Of a stretch of 64,000 nucleotides of DNA, positions 1 to 11,304 are shown one piece after another. This DNA comes from Quillaja saponaria (lineage: Eukaryota > Streptophyta > Magnoliopsida > Fabales > Quillajaceae). The position numbers were made by a program, and so were the translations under genes. The notes beneath the pieces were generated by a model. It was given only the letters and a program-made list of their open reading frames with translations. It searched no databases and was not told the origin of the DNA. The stretch spans positions 940,134-1,004,133 of the forward strand of contig CM055618.1 in NCBI GenBank assembly GCA_029379385.1, given 5' to 3'. Position 1 is the first letter of the stretch. Each line of letters opens with the position of its first letter.

Positions 1-1297
1 TTGAAGTCTATGATATCCACAGAAACTTTATAAGTTCAAAAGACATGACTTAAAATTATTATACTTTCATCGAATACGAAAAACAATTATCAAAACATCA
101 CTCTTCATGATTTGGAATCGGTGATATTCCGAACGAATATTAAGTCATGGAAGGATTTTGATCCTCAAATAAATCATTAATATTAGGGAAGATAACTTCA
201 TTTAATCACCAACTATCATCATACTGTTGGAACAATTTGACAAAAGGATTAGAGCATCTTAAGAAAACCTATTAAAACAAATAAACTTCTTGTCTACCCA
301 GTCTTACATCCGCATTTGAGTTACTAGAAAGAAGACGTTCAATGAAAGTTTTATTAAATTCAAACCAACAAATGAATTCAATGTAACTCGCCACTGAAGT
401 ACACCTTATACTACTCATATGTCACGTTATATAATTATATTTAGCTAACTCCTTTGCCTAATCACCTCCTAAAAGTATGCACAACCGATCCAACTCCTTA
501 AGAACATATACAGATCTTAAATAGAATCTATTCTCGAAATCCTAAACAACTTCATTTTCCTAAAACCATATAGTAATAAATGTCAAAGTGTCTTACCGAT
601 TAGCTTACACAGAATTAAGATGATTTAGATTTTATTCTTTTAACCAATACGTGTGTTGATTCCAAGATTCTATAGTCAATGTCCGGATTAGCTTGCAAAC
701 TTGACATTGAAAAATGAACTCTTCATATTTCTTAAGAAGAAATTTTAAGAGGAACTAGATGAACTACATGTGTATAGGTGTTTTCACTATCTATTTTGTG
801 GAAAAATAAAATGGATTTCTTTAATAATTCATCCAGTCTACATAAAGTAGATATTTTATTTCCTTTGCTTCTTATTGTTTCTATCTAAATCTTAAGTATA
901 ATAGTTTTACAAACAACTATCTATTTAGTTAAACTAAACTACAGGGTTTACCTCTTACAAAGGTTACTATTGCTAAATTTAAAATTTCAATTAAATTACT
1001 TATGGTTCTTTATGCCTTAGTTTCTCGTCAAAGACGTCTAAAACCTGATTCACTAATGAACGAAGCCAATGTTCTATTATATCACATAACTCACATCATG
1101 ACCACTCATAACATGAAAACTACATGTCATTGTGTCTACACTAATACAAACCAATTCAAGGCACGCCTTATCGTATAAGGCCAAGGATGGTACGTTCAAG
1201 ATAAATTAAAACGTGTCACAAAATCCACATACGCCCTAGGTAATGTACATAAACAAAGCAACATGTCCCACATTTGCAGTCACTGACTTTTAAACCC
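1..1297 (-). mobile_element. Leader/internal region of a long-LTR retroelement (edge-truncated)
   Basis: Reading leftwards from the primer-binding site at 1300-1312, this stretch is where the 5' leader and internal domain of the minus-strand LTR element at 1315-3560 should lie. I see no open frame with recognisable gag or pol motifs in it. The element continues past the left edge, so it could be a coding element cut by the window or a non-coding (LARD-like) derivative. The assignment rests on position only. Confidence 0.4.
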
Positions 1298-1299
1298 AA

Positions 1300-1312
1300 G
1301 CTTTGATACCAA
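1300..1312 (-). other. Retroelement primer-binding site
   Basis: On the minus strand TTGGTATCAAAGC lies directly after the LTR end (GGGGTGTGACA, then two bases). It closely resembles the plant initiator-Met tRNA site TGGTATCAGAGC. It shows that the adjacent repeat is a 5' LTR read right to left. Confidence 0.7.
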
Positions 1313-1896
1313 CTTGTCACACCCCTCAAGGAGGCATAATTGGCCGGAGGATTAGATAATCGAACCTCCATAACCCTGACTTCAAAAGGAAGTAACAAAC
1401 ATGACTCTTGACCCAACTAAAGAATAAAAGTAACTTTTATAAAACAGAAGTTCACTATAAAAGTTTATTTTTTTAAAAAATAATTTACAATTTACTGAAA
1501 ATTTTGGCAGAGGTTCCCTGCAGTATGGAACATACCTCGAAATATAAACACATATGTTCATGATTTCACTCAACAATAACATAAAGACAACAAGGAGCTA
1601 TGTCTCATCCACATCATAAACAAGACAGATAACTAGACTTTTACACTATACAAAATTAGACACCCCGCAGTTCTAATGTGACTGCAAACTTTCATCCTTG
1701 ACTTCAAGTTTGAGATCCTATAAAATATCTTGTCATACTCTATCAGTAGATTATTAGCTCGGCGACGACATATATAGAACTCCTCTTACTAAAACAAATC
1801 CAAATCCATAAGAGTGAAGTGATTTCTATGAATTCTGTGAGTGGAAAATCGTACCCAAAGGGTACTACCATCACTCAACACAAGTATATAACATAT

Positions 1897-2706
1897 ATAG
1901 TTGGTGTGGATGATTTTAGCATGGAAAAAAGCCAAGGACTTTGTTTGTCCAAAACAGGAATGCTGCCTTCCCACTTCCCCTGTCACGACTAGACCACTTG
2001 GTACCAAAATTATGTTCACTCAATTAGCCACAAGGGTTGTAACAGGACAAGGTTGAAGGCACATATAGTAGCTACTCAAGACCTTATAACTGCTACTCCC
2101 AAACTTCCTAAGCTTGGTTCCTATAAAAGATCCAGTTTAAGTCATATCAAATCCTTTTCTTTTCTCATAGTTCATCAGTAACAAAATCAACTGAACAAGA
2201 GAAACACACATAGAGCAAGGCAGGGGAAAGAATTGCACTCGAGGATAAGGGAGGAGGCTGAACCTCATGGCCAGCCAAGACTACAAATGACAGAAACAAA
2301 GAGGAATCTTACAACCCTAAAACAGAGCTACTATTCTCCTCTTGATAACAACTGAACTTTCCAAAGCTGGTTACCATACCATAATTTCCAACACAACCCA
2401 CACCAAACCAAAGACAAAGGAAGGAGATGAACCAACAAGCAAGGAGGGAAAGAAAAGCTCTCGACTATTAAAGAGAAAATGGAGAATTCTCTGGAACAAG
2501 CTCTGCCAAAAAAAAGAGCATAATTTTCTTTTAGAAAATAACCGATGTAGGGAAGGAAAACAAAGAAGGCGATGGAAAAAAAAAATAGTTAGGGAATCGG
2601 CCAAAATAAGAGGAAAAGGAGAAAAGAAATTTAAAAAAAAAAAAGTCAAAGTCACTGAAAAAAATGGATGGTATATGTTTATTCCTTAATTTGTGTGTAT
2701 ATAATT

Positions 2707-2747
<41 letters not shown>

Positions 2748-2990
2748 TTACTCTAATTCACCTAAGAATTCTTTGAATGATTCTTGGGGTTTAGACTCTG
2801 CATGCTCTTTTCATATTTGTTCGAATAGAAGTTGGTTTGATACTTATAGACAATAAAGAGAAACAGTGTTTGTAGGTAGCAAATGTTGACGCAGGAACTA
2901 TGCATACTTGATACTTAAAAAAAAAATAACAGAGAAAGATGTGAGTCACAAGGATTCCGTAAGCAAACCACGTACTTTGAAGATACCAGC
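1897..2990 (+). mobile_element. Copia fragment inserted in LTR copy A
   Basis: This block is absent from the homologous LTR at 13993-17422. Its left part looks like an LTR/leader, with CCTATAAAAGATCC at about 2120 as a possible TATA box. Its right part at 2783-2850 encodes a Copia protease scrap: W-G-L-D-S-A-C-S-F-H-I-C followed by N-R-S-W-F-D-T-Y. That matches the usual W-x-L-D-S-G-C-S-F-H-M-C context, but the Gly of the D-S-G active-site triad is replaced by Ala. Everything between leader and protease is missing. The ends are approximate, because I could not fix a target duplication. Confidence 0.6.
2710..2743. repeat. (TA)n microsatellite
   Basis: An uninterrupted run of about 17 TA units inside the Copia fragment. 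Confidence 0.95.
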
Positions 2991-3560
2991 ATTAATCAAC
3001 ACATAATAACACATATCCTCATTTAATCCAATGTAGTAATTGTAATAAAGCCATGATTCATATGTTTTATGATATACATAAGTCAAACTCAAATATCCAA
3101 AGTTTACAATTCCGAACAACGCAATCAAAGCATACAAAGCACACAAAGTACCGACGAGTAACTCAGCCCCACACAATAATATCACCCCCTACCGGGCATA
3201 TACGTGCCCGCACAACAAATTAATCTCCGTATATAATCTCAGAAAATCCTAGGTACACCTAGATTTTAATTCTAGAAGTAAAAATCATTTCTCATAAAAT
3301 TTCACTTTGTTAGCCCTTATTAACCACAAACAATTTTTAATCATCTAACATAATTGAAATAACTCACTGAAACACTGCACGTGATTATTTTTCCATATAA
3401 AACATCTATTCAAATACACATAATAATCTAGCAACCAAAAATCACGTAATCCACTCACCTTTAACAGATTTCATTCGTCACTCACACTTGCGATCGTGCG
3501 CATCGTTGTTTTAACCATGCTTCCCAAAGCTGCAATTACATTTTCCAAATGTTACTTAGT

Positions 3561-3731
3561 TTGACAATTCTTAAGTTATAGCTTTTTTGTTACAAAAATC
3601 TAAAATTAGTCAGTTTTAAGTATTTCATTAAAGTTGACTCTTTAATTATTTTCACAACGATCTTGGAGTAGCTCACATATATTTAACTAAATCTAACGAA
3701 ACCAAGTTTAACCATTAACTTTAGGGAGTTG

Positions 3732-3770
<39 letters not shown>

Positions 3771-4291
3771 TTTAGAAACTTTTTATTCAAATTCCAATAT
3801 CAACTACTACCAAGAATTAAGCCTACCAAGTTTTACTCATCTTATTACAACTGGTTTCATTTAGATATTTTTATCCATTGCTGTATCTGTATATATATTT
3901 TCCACAAGAATTAATATAACTCTCATCAATTTCCATGTTACTTATATTCCAATTATTAGCCTTGAAATTAATTCATCTAATCAAAGTAATCAAAACTTAA
4001 ATTACATATTTTCCACTATACAACTCCTAAATAACTCATTAATCATCTATAATTCCAACAGAAGATGGCTCCAAATTGTCTTTCTTCTAATCCTCCATTT
4101 TCATATTTATGTTTTAGAGACAAAAGTGAACTATTTTACAGATTACCTTGGTTGTATATATCTTAAATTAGTACCCTTAAAGTTTAAATTTAAGCATTAT
4201 CATATCATTACGGACTTGCAAATTTCATTGTATATATCTATTGGTGCGTTTCATTCTAGCAGTATGATTATTATTCATCGGGAGTACTGTT
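3561..4291. other. Unassigned AT-rich stretch
   Basis: It lies between the recognisable part of LTR copy A and the first coding traces of the Copia element. It may hold the diverged outer half of the LTR and the lost 5' end of the Copia element, but I see no clear boundary, gene or promoter. Confidence 0.3.
3734..3769. repeat. (TA)n then poly-T tract
   Basis: About nine TA units run directly into about 17 T. Confidence 0.9.
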
Positions 4292-7016
4292 CATTGGTAT
4301 GTCTACCTCTGAAAAATCTGAAATCAGTATGTCAAAACCTAAAGTACCTCTGTGTTTTCTGGATCCCTTGTTATTACTACAACTAATATTGTTTAATCAG
4401 CCAATTCACTTAAAGTTTCACCATCTAAAGACAAGCTTATTAATGTCTTATTATCAGCTACTGAATATGATAAGTTCCTACAGTATCAAGCTACCCAGCA
4501 ATCTTCTCATGGTAATTTTGTTGCTTGCCTCTCTCAGACCTCTTCTGACACTTGGATTCTTGATTCTGGTGCCTCTGATCACATATCTGGTAATCCCAAA
4601 CTTTTTTTTAGTATTAGTAATCCATCATCACTTTCCACTGTCACTATAGCTAATGGCTCCACAACCATTGCTAAAGGTATAGGTCAAGCTACACCATTAT
4701 CTTCTTTGCCTTTAGAATCTGTGCTTTATGTCCCTGAATGTTCATTCAGTCTGATTTCTATTAGTCAATTGACTCGTTCTCTCAATTGTTCTGTCACTTT
4801 CATTGATGATTCTTTTATTATACAGGAATGACGTACGGGACGAACGATTGGCACATGAGTGAGTCACAGGGCCTCTACCATCTTACCACACTATCTACAT
4901 CTTCAGTGGCTTGGTCTATAGATGTATCACATATTCTCATTCACAATCGATTGGGTCATCCTAGTCTATCTAAGCTTCAGAAGATGGTCCTTCGTTTGTC
5001 ATCTCTGTCATCTTTAAATTGTGAATCGTGTCAGCTTGGCAAGCACACACGTGCTTCGTTTCCAAAGCATAATCATTTTACAGTAGAGTCTCCCTTTCAT
5101 CTTGTTCATACTGATGTTTGGGGTCCTAGTCGTGTTAGTTCATCTTTGGGATTTCAGTATTTCGTAACCTTTGTTGATGACTATTCTCGTCGCACGTGGT
5201 TATTTTTTATGAAAAATCGTTCTGAGTTATTTTCTATATTCCAACAGTTTTGTGCTGAAATTAAAACACAATTTGGTGTTTCTATTCGTATTTTGCGTAG
5301 TGATAATGCACGTGAATATTTTTCTACATCATTTCAGCACTTTATGACATCTCAAGGTATGCTGCATCAATCATCTTTATCTCACACCTCTCAACAAAAT
5401 GGAGTTGTTGATCGCAAAAACAGACATTTAATTTAAACAGCTCGCACTCTATTACTTCATGGTCATGTTCCACTTCGGTTTTGGGGTGATGCTGTACTTA
5501 TTGCATGCTACCTTATTAATCGCATGCCATCTTCTACATTGCATAACAAAATTTCATATTCTATCATCTTTCCTAATCATCCCTTATATTCACTTCCGCT
5601 TCATATCTTTGGTTGCATTTGTTTTGTTCATGATCTAACACATGGACAGGATAAACTCTTGGATTATTTAGAAACTTTCTCTCCCGTAGTTAAAATTACA
5701 TCTGTCAGGGTATTTGTATCTCTAGCTGCTATTTTTGATTGGCCACTCTATCAATTGGACATCAAAAATGCTTTCTTACATGGTGACTTTGATGAAGAAG
5801 TCTTTATGGAGCAACCACCTGGTTTTGTTGCTCAGGGAGAGTCCGGTATGGTATGTCGATCGAAAAAGTCTCTATATGGCTTAAAGCAATCTCCTAGAGC
5901 TTGGTTTGGTAGATTCAGTGAAGTTGTTCTTAGTTTTGGCCTTCAGAGGTGTACTGTTGATCACTCAGTTTTCTATAAACATACACTTAATGGTAGAATT
6001 CTTTTAATTGTATATGTGGATGATATTGTGATTACAAGTGATAATAATCATGGGATTCAACAATTGAAATCATTCCTACAGTCTAAGTTTCAAACTAAAG
6101 ACTTAAGACTAGTTTTTGGGGATTGAGGTTGCAAGATCATAATTGGGTATTTACCTTTCTCAAATAAAGTATTGTTTGGATGTCTTTAGTGATATAGGTA
6201 TGTTGGATTCCAAACCTGTAGATACTCCTATGGATCCCAACACTAAACTTGTACTAGATGAGGGGAAGCTACTGACTAATCTTGAGCAATATAGACGTCT
6301 TGTTGGTAAGCTGAATTATCTCACAGTCACTAGACTAGATATTGCTTTTGCAACTAGTATGGTTAGCCAATTTCTTTCTCAGCCTCGAACATCTCATTGG
6401 AATGCTGTTATTCATATCCTAAGATACCTTAAAACTGCACCCGGAAAGGGATTATTATATAAGAATCATAGACACACTCTAGTTCGAGGACATGGTCGTG
6501 GTCATACATTAGTCCATAAACATAATTCTACTCTAGTTCAAGGTTATAACGATGCTGATTGGGCAGGCTCTTAATTTGACAAAAGATCTACTACAGGATA
6601 CTGTATATTTCTAAGTGGAAATCTTGTTTGATGGAAAAGCAAAAAGCTGACTGTTGTTGCAAGATCCAGTGCTGAATCTAAATATAGGGCCATGACTCAT
6701 ACCACTGCTGAGTTAGTTTAGCTGAAAAATCTATTAGACGAACTTGGATTTCAGCACTCACAGCCTATGGAGTTAGTATGTGATAATCAAGTTGCATTAC
6801 ATATTATATCAAATCCAGTCTTTCATGAAAGAACAAAACATATAGAAGTTAACTGTCATTTCGTTCGTGAGAAGCTTATGGATAATACAATCAAGACTAC
6901 ATATGCAAAATCAGAAGATCAGTTAGCAGACTTATTCACAAAATCTTTGACAGGAAACCGCTTGCGATATCTATGCAACAAGCTTGGAACATATAATCTT
7001 TATACTCCAGCTTGAG
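4292..7016 (+). pseudogene. Copia gag-pol polyprotein, multiply broken
   Basis: This is the decayed polyprotein of a Ty1/copia element, in the canonical Copia order protease, integrase, reverse transcriptase, RNase H. Protease: T-W-I-L-D-S-G-A-S-D-H near 4549. GAG-pre-integrase: H-N-R-L-G-H-P near 4943 with C-E-S-C-Q-L-G-K-H. Integrase core: H-T-D-V-W-G-P, V-D-D-Y-S-R and L-R-S-D-N-A. Reverse transcriptase: Y-G-L-K-Q-S-P-R-A-W near 5874 and Y-V-D-D-I near 6013. RNase H: D-A-D-W-A-G near 6552 and a second part at 6767-7016. Lesions: a TGA near 4828 (CGA to TGA would explain it), a frameshift near 4855, TAA at about 5434, TGA at 6124, and further stops near 6572, 6629 and 6719. An in-frame deletion near 5655 fuses the integrase end to reverse transcriptase. 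Most of gag and the 5' LTR are missing. Confidence 0.9.
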
Positions 7017-7022
7017 GGGGAG

Positions 7023-7224
7023 TGTTAAAGTGTAAATATAGGCAACTTAATTAGTGGGTCAAATTTTCTTATTTATAGTTTCCTTATTTCTGTGTAATTT
7101 ATATTATGTATTTGGTTGATATTTAGTCTAAGTTTACTATATTAGGTTAAACACTTTAGTCTATAAATAGAGGCTCCCTCTTATACATTTAAAATCATTT
7201 GAATATACATTCTTCTTAAATTCA
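7023..7224 (+). mobile_element. 3' LTR of the Copia element
   Basis: The LTR starts with TG directly after the polypurine tract TGAGGGGGAG (7013-7022), seven bases past the pol stop. It ends at TTCA (7224) and is about 202 bp long. A promoter-like TCTATAAATAGAGGC lies at about 7162. An inverted, nearly identical copy is at 7941-8142, which fixes both ends. Confidence 0.8.
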
Positions 7225-7229
7225 ACTTA

Positions 7230-7383
7230 TGTTAAATAAAATAGAATAAAGAAAGAATTGTGGCCTTGATTGATATCTCAAAGCCTACACCCATAAGTTT
7301 TATTTATAGTAAATAATAAAACATAGACTTCCACATTTAAATAATGTGGGACTACACAATATAATAATATTATATTCCTAATA
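7230..7383 (-). mobile_element. Short Copia-type LTR, other family, inverted
   Basis: On the minus strand a polypurine tract CTTGAGGGGGAG (about 7384-7395) is followed by TATTAGGAATATAATA and, 154 bp later, TTTAACA. This is the usual layout of a Copia 3' LTR. The first bases are TA rather than TG. The sequence does not match the 202-bp LTRs on either side. Confidence 0.55.
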
Positions 7384-7925
7384 CTCCCCCTCAAGATGAA
7401 GCTTATAATGCTCAATCTTGTACAAATAAAACCTAATTACCAATCTCAACACTCCCTTATACTTACAACAATCTAGGTAAAGTTTCAATCTGTTTGATGA
7501 ACATACTGGTACCCATGAATAGTACTCGTGTTGGTTGGAAAGAGACACAACCGAATTTGCTAGAAAAATAAAAAGAGCACTGTTGAAAAACCGCACAACG
7601 GGATTTTTTAGAAAAATAAAAGGAGCACTGCTGGAAAGAAACACAATGAAAAGTTTATGAAGGTACTGTTGAACTCTCAAACTCTTTGAGCCGTCAAACC
7701 CTAAATAGGCTTGAAAAGAAAAGGGGAGTGAGCTGTCTTTTAGAGGAAAGAGATAATTAGGAATAGAAAAGAGAAAATAATGAGGCTTGAATGGAAGAAA
7801 TAACTAGGTTTAATGATAGTTGGCGAAAAAGCTCCTTTTTTTTCTCTTTTTTTTCTTCACGTGGTGGCAAGATAAAAGAAAGAGAAGATTAGGGTTCTTT
7901 TCAAAATCGGGCCAAGATCAAACCC
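7384..7925 (-). mobile_element. Leader and chimeric interior of a minus-strand Copia derivative
   Basis: Reading leftwards from the primer-binding site at 7926-7937, this is leader-like sequence that runs into the polypurine tract at about 7384-7395 of a different LTR family. The coding part is missing, so it is a deleted or recombined element. It includes an imperfect tandem duplication of about 50 bp (near 7555-7640) built on CAGTGCTC..TTATTTTTCTA. The open frame at 7378-7680 has no recognisable domain and is probably fortuitous. Confidence 0.5.
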
Positions 7926-7937
7926 GCTCTGATACAA
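7926..7937 (-). other. Copia primer-binding site
   Basis: On the minus strand TTGTATCAGAGC lies four bases past the LTR end. It differs by one base from TGGTATCAGAGC, complementary to plant initiator-Met tRNA. It identifies the 7941-8142 repeat as a 5' LTR. Confidence 0.75.
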
Positions 7938-7940
7938 AGT

Positions 7941-8142
7941 TGAATATAAGAAGAATGTATATTCAGATGATTTTAAATGTACAAGAGGGAGCCTCTATTT
8001 ATAGGCTAAAGTGTTTAACCTAATATAGTGAACCTAGATTAAATATCAACCAAATACGTAATAGAAATTATACAGAAATAAGAAAACTATAAATAAGGAA
8101 ATTTGACCCACTAATTAAGCTGTCAATATTTACACTCTAACA
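7941..8142 (-). mobile_element. 5' LTR of a second copy of the same Copia family, inverted
   Basis: The minus strand begins TGTTAGAGTGTAAATATTG and ends TTCA. It is 202 bp, collinear with the plus-strand LTR at 7023-7224 and differs by scattered substitutions. The primer-binding site follows. Confidence 0.8.
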
Positions 8143-8159
8143 CGTGTATTGGATGATGC

Positions 8160-8678
8160 TAGTATCTTTTAGAACTCATCTTTCTACTGTTGTTATTTTT
8201 TCTAGTAATAGGATCTCGAGGACGGCTATTACTGATAATGGATGTTGCCGAGTGTTTGGCGGCAAGGTAATTCTTCGGATTCTCAATCTTGAAGTCAAAG
8301 GGTGAAAGTTTGCAGTCACAAACAACTATAGAGTGTTTGGTCTTATGTTATGTAATAATCTAATTAATTGTTATTATGATGAGAAATGAAGAAAAACTCC
8401 TTGGTTATGTTGTTGTTGTTGTTGTGGTTGTGTAAAACAGGAATATGTTTTGTTTACATTGTGGGCGTGTTCCATACTGCGTGAAGCCTCTATCAAAATT
8501 TTTAGTAAATATTATATATACAATAATATGTCTATGTTTTAAATTTTAAATAAGATTTTTTTGGTTTTTAATATAGTTGTTTTAAGAGTCATGTGTGTTT
8601 AGTAGAGATAAAGTCAAAGTCACGAATGTTTGGTCATCAAATCTTCTAGCCAGTCATGTCTCCGTAAGAGGTGTGACA
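8160..8678 (+). mobile_element. 3' part of a long-LTR family LTR (copy C)
   Basis: This matches the last ~500 bp of the solo LTR at 13993-17422. Shared blocks include GAAAGTTTGCAGTCACA, GTTCCATACTG, and the end CAGTCATGTCTCCGTAAGAGGTGTGACA with terminal CA at 8678. No primer-binding site follows, so it is a 3' LTR or truncated solo LTR. Its upstream part is cut at or near the Copia LTR that ends at 8142. Confidence 0.65.
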
Positions 8679-9075
8679 GTTTATTGATCTTTTACTTATA
8701 TTATTAGTGACGTTAGGTTTTCTTATTAGATTATTATTATACTCCCCTAAAAAATAAAGAATAATTTTTAATGAATAACTCTTTGGTTTCAAAAATAGTT
8801 TTCATAATTTATCAATTTTCTTTCTTACTTTTCTTGATAGATAAATTTTTAGATTTATTTTATTAAAATATCAAAATCACTGTAAGTATAAACTAGCATC
8901 CTCGTATGCTCTTTCTTGCGTGGATGCTTTTTCTATTTTAAGAGAAATGTATAAAATTCTTTTTATTCTCAAAGGAAAAGTTAAATCATCCTAAAATTTA
9001 AACTATATAAATAATCATATAAAATTATATAATCAATCCAACATGTAGATGAATGAGTATGATGGGTAATAAGAT
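8679..9075. other. AT-rich spacer
   Basis: This spacer lies between LTR copy C and the CACTA element. I see no gene or repeat in it. Confidence 0.4.
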
Positions 9076-9697
9076 TGGCACTACAAGAAAAACAGTATCT
9101 GCTTTTGCCTTTTTACTTTTGTAGACATAGCTAGTTATCTACATCTGCTTTCAAAAGTTGGTAGATAGACGTAGATATCCTAGACATAGATAGTATTATC
9201 TGTTCCAGTGCTGTGTTTGCCTTTCTTTATAAATGTCAATAAAAGTTGACAAATTTCGACATTTGCATTGCAGATGCAATAGTATCAACATCTATAATGC
9301 AGACACATAAAATGTAAACTAAAATACTTGATGGTAATGCATATTAAAATACTTGATGATTATTTGTATTTGCACATTGCAGACTTAGATAATTAAAAGG
9401 TTGACGCATATTGAAATATTTAATATTTCTAATTTATATCTATAATTACCTGTTCAAAACATATTTTAATTTTAAATCAAACTTTTGCATAAATAAAATA
9501 TATATCAAATAGTACATCTAAATATCATATCATAAATCTTCAATAAGCTCTTAACCCTGCTCGTCATCCTGCTGACTGAGGGATGAAGGGTCGAATAGGA
9601 TGTGCAACCTAAATAATTAAAATAAATATGTTATAACTTATACTTAATTAGATATACATTCAAGTTTAAAACTAAGAAAACTTTAAGTTTTTTCCCT

Positions 9698-9996
9698 TTA
9701 AATCCCATTTTGCAAAGTTTTTATTCTGAAACTTTAACTTAGGCATAAAATTCTAACCGTTGATTTAAATGGTATTTTATTTCTTCTTACAAGTTTTATT
9801 CATCCCCACGGTCATGTCAGTACTCCCGAATTCCCAAAAGAATTGTACTGGATCGTTTTGTTCGCAAACCCCATTCTATAAAGCTTTTGCTATGAACTCT
9901 AACTTGGGCTTAAAATCCTAACCATTGATCTAAGTTCTATTATGTTTGTTCTTATAGGTTTTTATTCACCCCCTCTATTGTGTCGGTACTAAGGTA
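9698..9996. repeat. Imperfect tandem duplication inside the CACTA element
   Basis: Two diverged copies start at about 9698 and 9866 (period about 168 bp). Both contain the sequence of blocks AAA(T/C)CCCATT, TTTAACTT or TCTAACTT, TAACC(G/A)TTGAT, TTATTCA(T/C)CCCC and GT(A/C)(A/G)GTACT. Confidence 0.6.
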
Positions 9997-10228
9997 AACT
10001 CTATAACACTTCAGACTTTTGGGTTCATTGAACACAATCAAAGCTAGTTGCTCGTGTTAACAAGAATTTCAATAAAACTGAAATAAAAACTTCATCAAAT
10101 CGAAGCATACATACCTATTCAAATTGTAGAATAATACCCTCGTTGATTTCTACAACTTTGGCATTTGCTAGTAATGCCCTTGGAATATGTTTTTAACTGA
10201 TGCTAGTAATATTTTTATTTCTCTTGTT

Positions 10229-10545
10229 GGATCATTAAAGGCTTAATTATATCAAGAACTGCATTTGCTTCTGATCTAGCTTCCCATGCAAATGCAACAC
10301 TTTCCTGTCCCTCAAACTAACTAGAAAGCATTACAAATTTCACTACAAATCTTGTTTTAACACATTTCTTCTCCTCAAATGAAAGTGTCAAAACAAGATT
10401 TCTGATGGAATTTGTATGGCTTTGTAAAGCAACTGGACTCATTTTTCAGTAGGTTTAATTCAGTTGCTTAAAGGGGAAGGAAGTGTTGCATATGCATGAG
10501 AAGCTAGATCAGAAGCAAAGGCAATCCCTGATATATAATGATCCT
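10229..10545. repeat. Long imperfect hairpin in the CACTA interior
   Basis: The left arm (about 10229-10363) and right arm (10385-10545) are inverted copies around a 21-nt loop. Matching blocks include TTTGCTTCTGATCTAGCTTC, TGCAACACTT and AAATCTTGTTTT. The right arm carries about 50 extra bases. A transcript would fold into a long double-stranded stem, a possible Dicer-like substrate. I do not recognise a known miRNA in it. Confidence 0.7.
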
Positions 10546-11157
10546 ACAAGTAAAACAAAAATATTTACTACCATCAACTAAAAGCATGTTTCGGGTATTA
10601 GTTTTGTTGGTGCTTCAAGGGGTTGTATTACTTGATGACACTCAGAATAATCAGCAACTAACATACTAGTGTCAACACAACAACTAACCTCAGCTACTAA
10701 TATTTTGAGTTAGTCATTATGGTAATATGTTGGAGGTGGTGGGGGTAAATCAAGTATTTTATCCCTTAGATAGATACAATAAATATTCAAATTTAGAAAC
10801 TTGCACAAAAAAAGCCAACAACACTAGACGTATAGTGATTGCCTTTGTTGATGATAGACATTGAGGGAGAGGGAGTGTCATGATAGTCATTTAAAGTATG
10901 GACAAGATATTTATGTTAACTCACTAACTTCAATATTCTATACCTACAAATAAAAAATTAAAGAAGGCTCAACATCAACATCCACTTTTCAAAAGACAAA
11001 GAATCCCAAACAATATGTACCTAACATGTTTTTTTTGTTTTGTTTATTTAACTTACATTATTGATTGCCTTTCCTTAGCAACTACTATAAAAAAATTAGA
11101 ATAAAAAGAAGACCCCCACGACAATTGTAAGCCAACTCCTCTTAATTTACAGAAATG

Positions 11158-11304
11158 CCCCCCCCCCCCCCTCCCCCCCATATATATATATATATTGCAT
11201 GCATGCATGCATGCATTTGGTTGAAGCTTACAAATAGTGTACTAATAATTGGTTCTTAATTTATAGACAATGACCCACCTATATATATTGCATGCATGCA
11301 TTTG
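11158..11304. repeat. Poly-C / (AT)n / (GCAT)n cassette, present twice
   Basis: A run of about 21 C with one T (11158-11179) is followed by (AT)n and TGCATGCATGCATGCATGCA. A second, shorter version with CCCACC, TATATATATT and GCATGCATGCA follows at about 11272-11304, after a similar CTTAATTTA lead-in. CATGCATG is the core of the RY/Sph element. Confidence 0.75.

Larger units (their letters stand above)
1315..3560 (-). mobile_element. 5' LTR, long-LTR family copy A (interrupted)
   Basis: The minus strand of this region matches, block by block, the solo LTR at 13993-17422. Shared blocks are the 3' end GGGGTGTGACA, the stretch around 'CCAAAATTTTCAGTAA', the 'TACCCTTTGGGTACGATTTT' block, the 'TGCCCGGTAGGG' block, and the 'GTGAGTGACGA' block at 3480-3490. 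TG..CA polarity and the primer-binding site define the inner end at 1315. About 1.1 kb absent from the other copy (roughly 1897-2990) is an insertion. The outer end is lost: similarity fades after about 3560, and the terminus seen at 13993 (TGTTATAACC) is not found before the Copia element. Confidence 0.7.

Noticed and set aside
2342..2689. 115-codon Lys/Arg-rich frame
   Set aside because: It lies in purine-rich leader sequence of a Copia fragment, has biased low-complexity composition, and no motif or start context supports it.
2946..3185. 79-codon minus-strand frame
   Set aside because: It overlaps LTR sequence conserved at the DNA level with 16500-16800, where the frame is not maintained.
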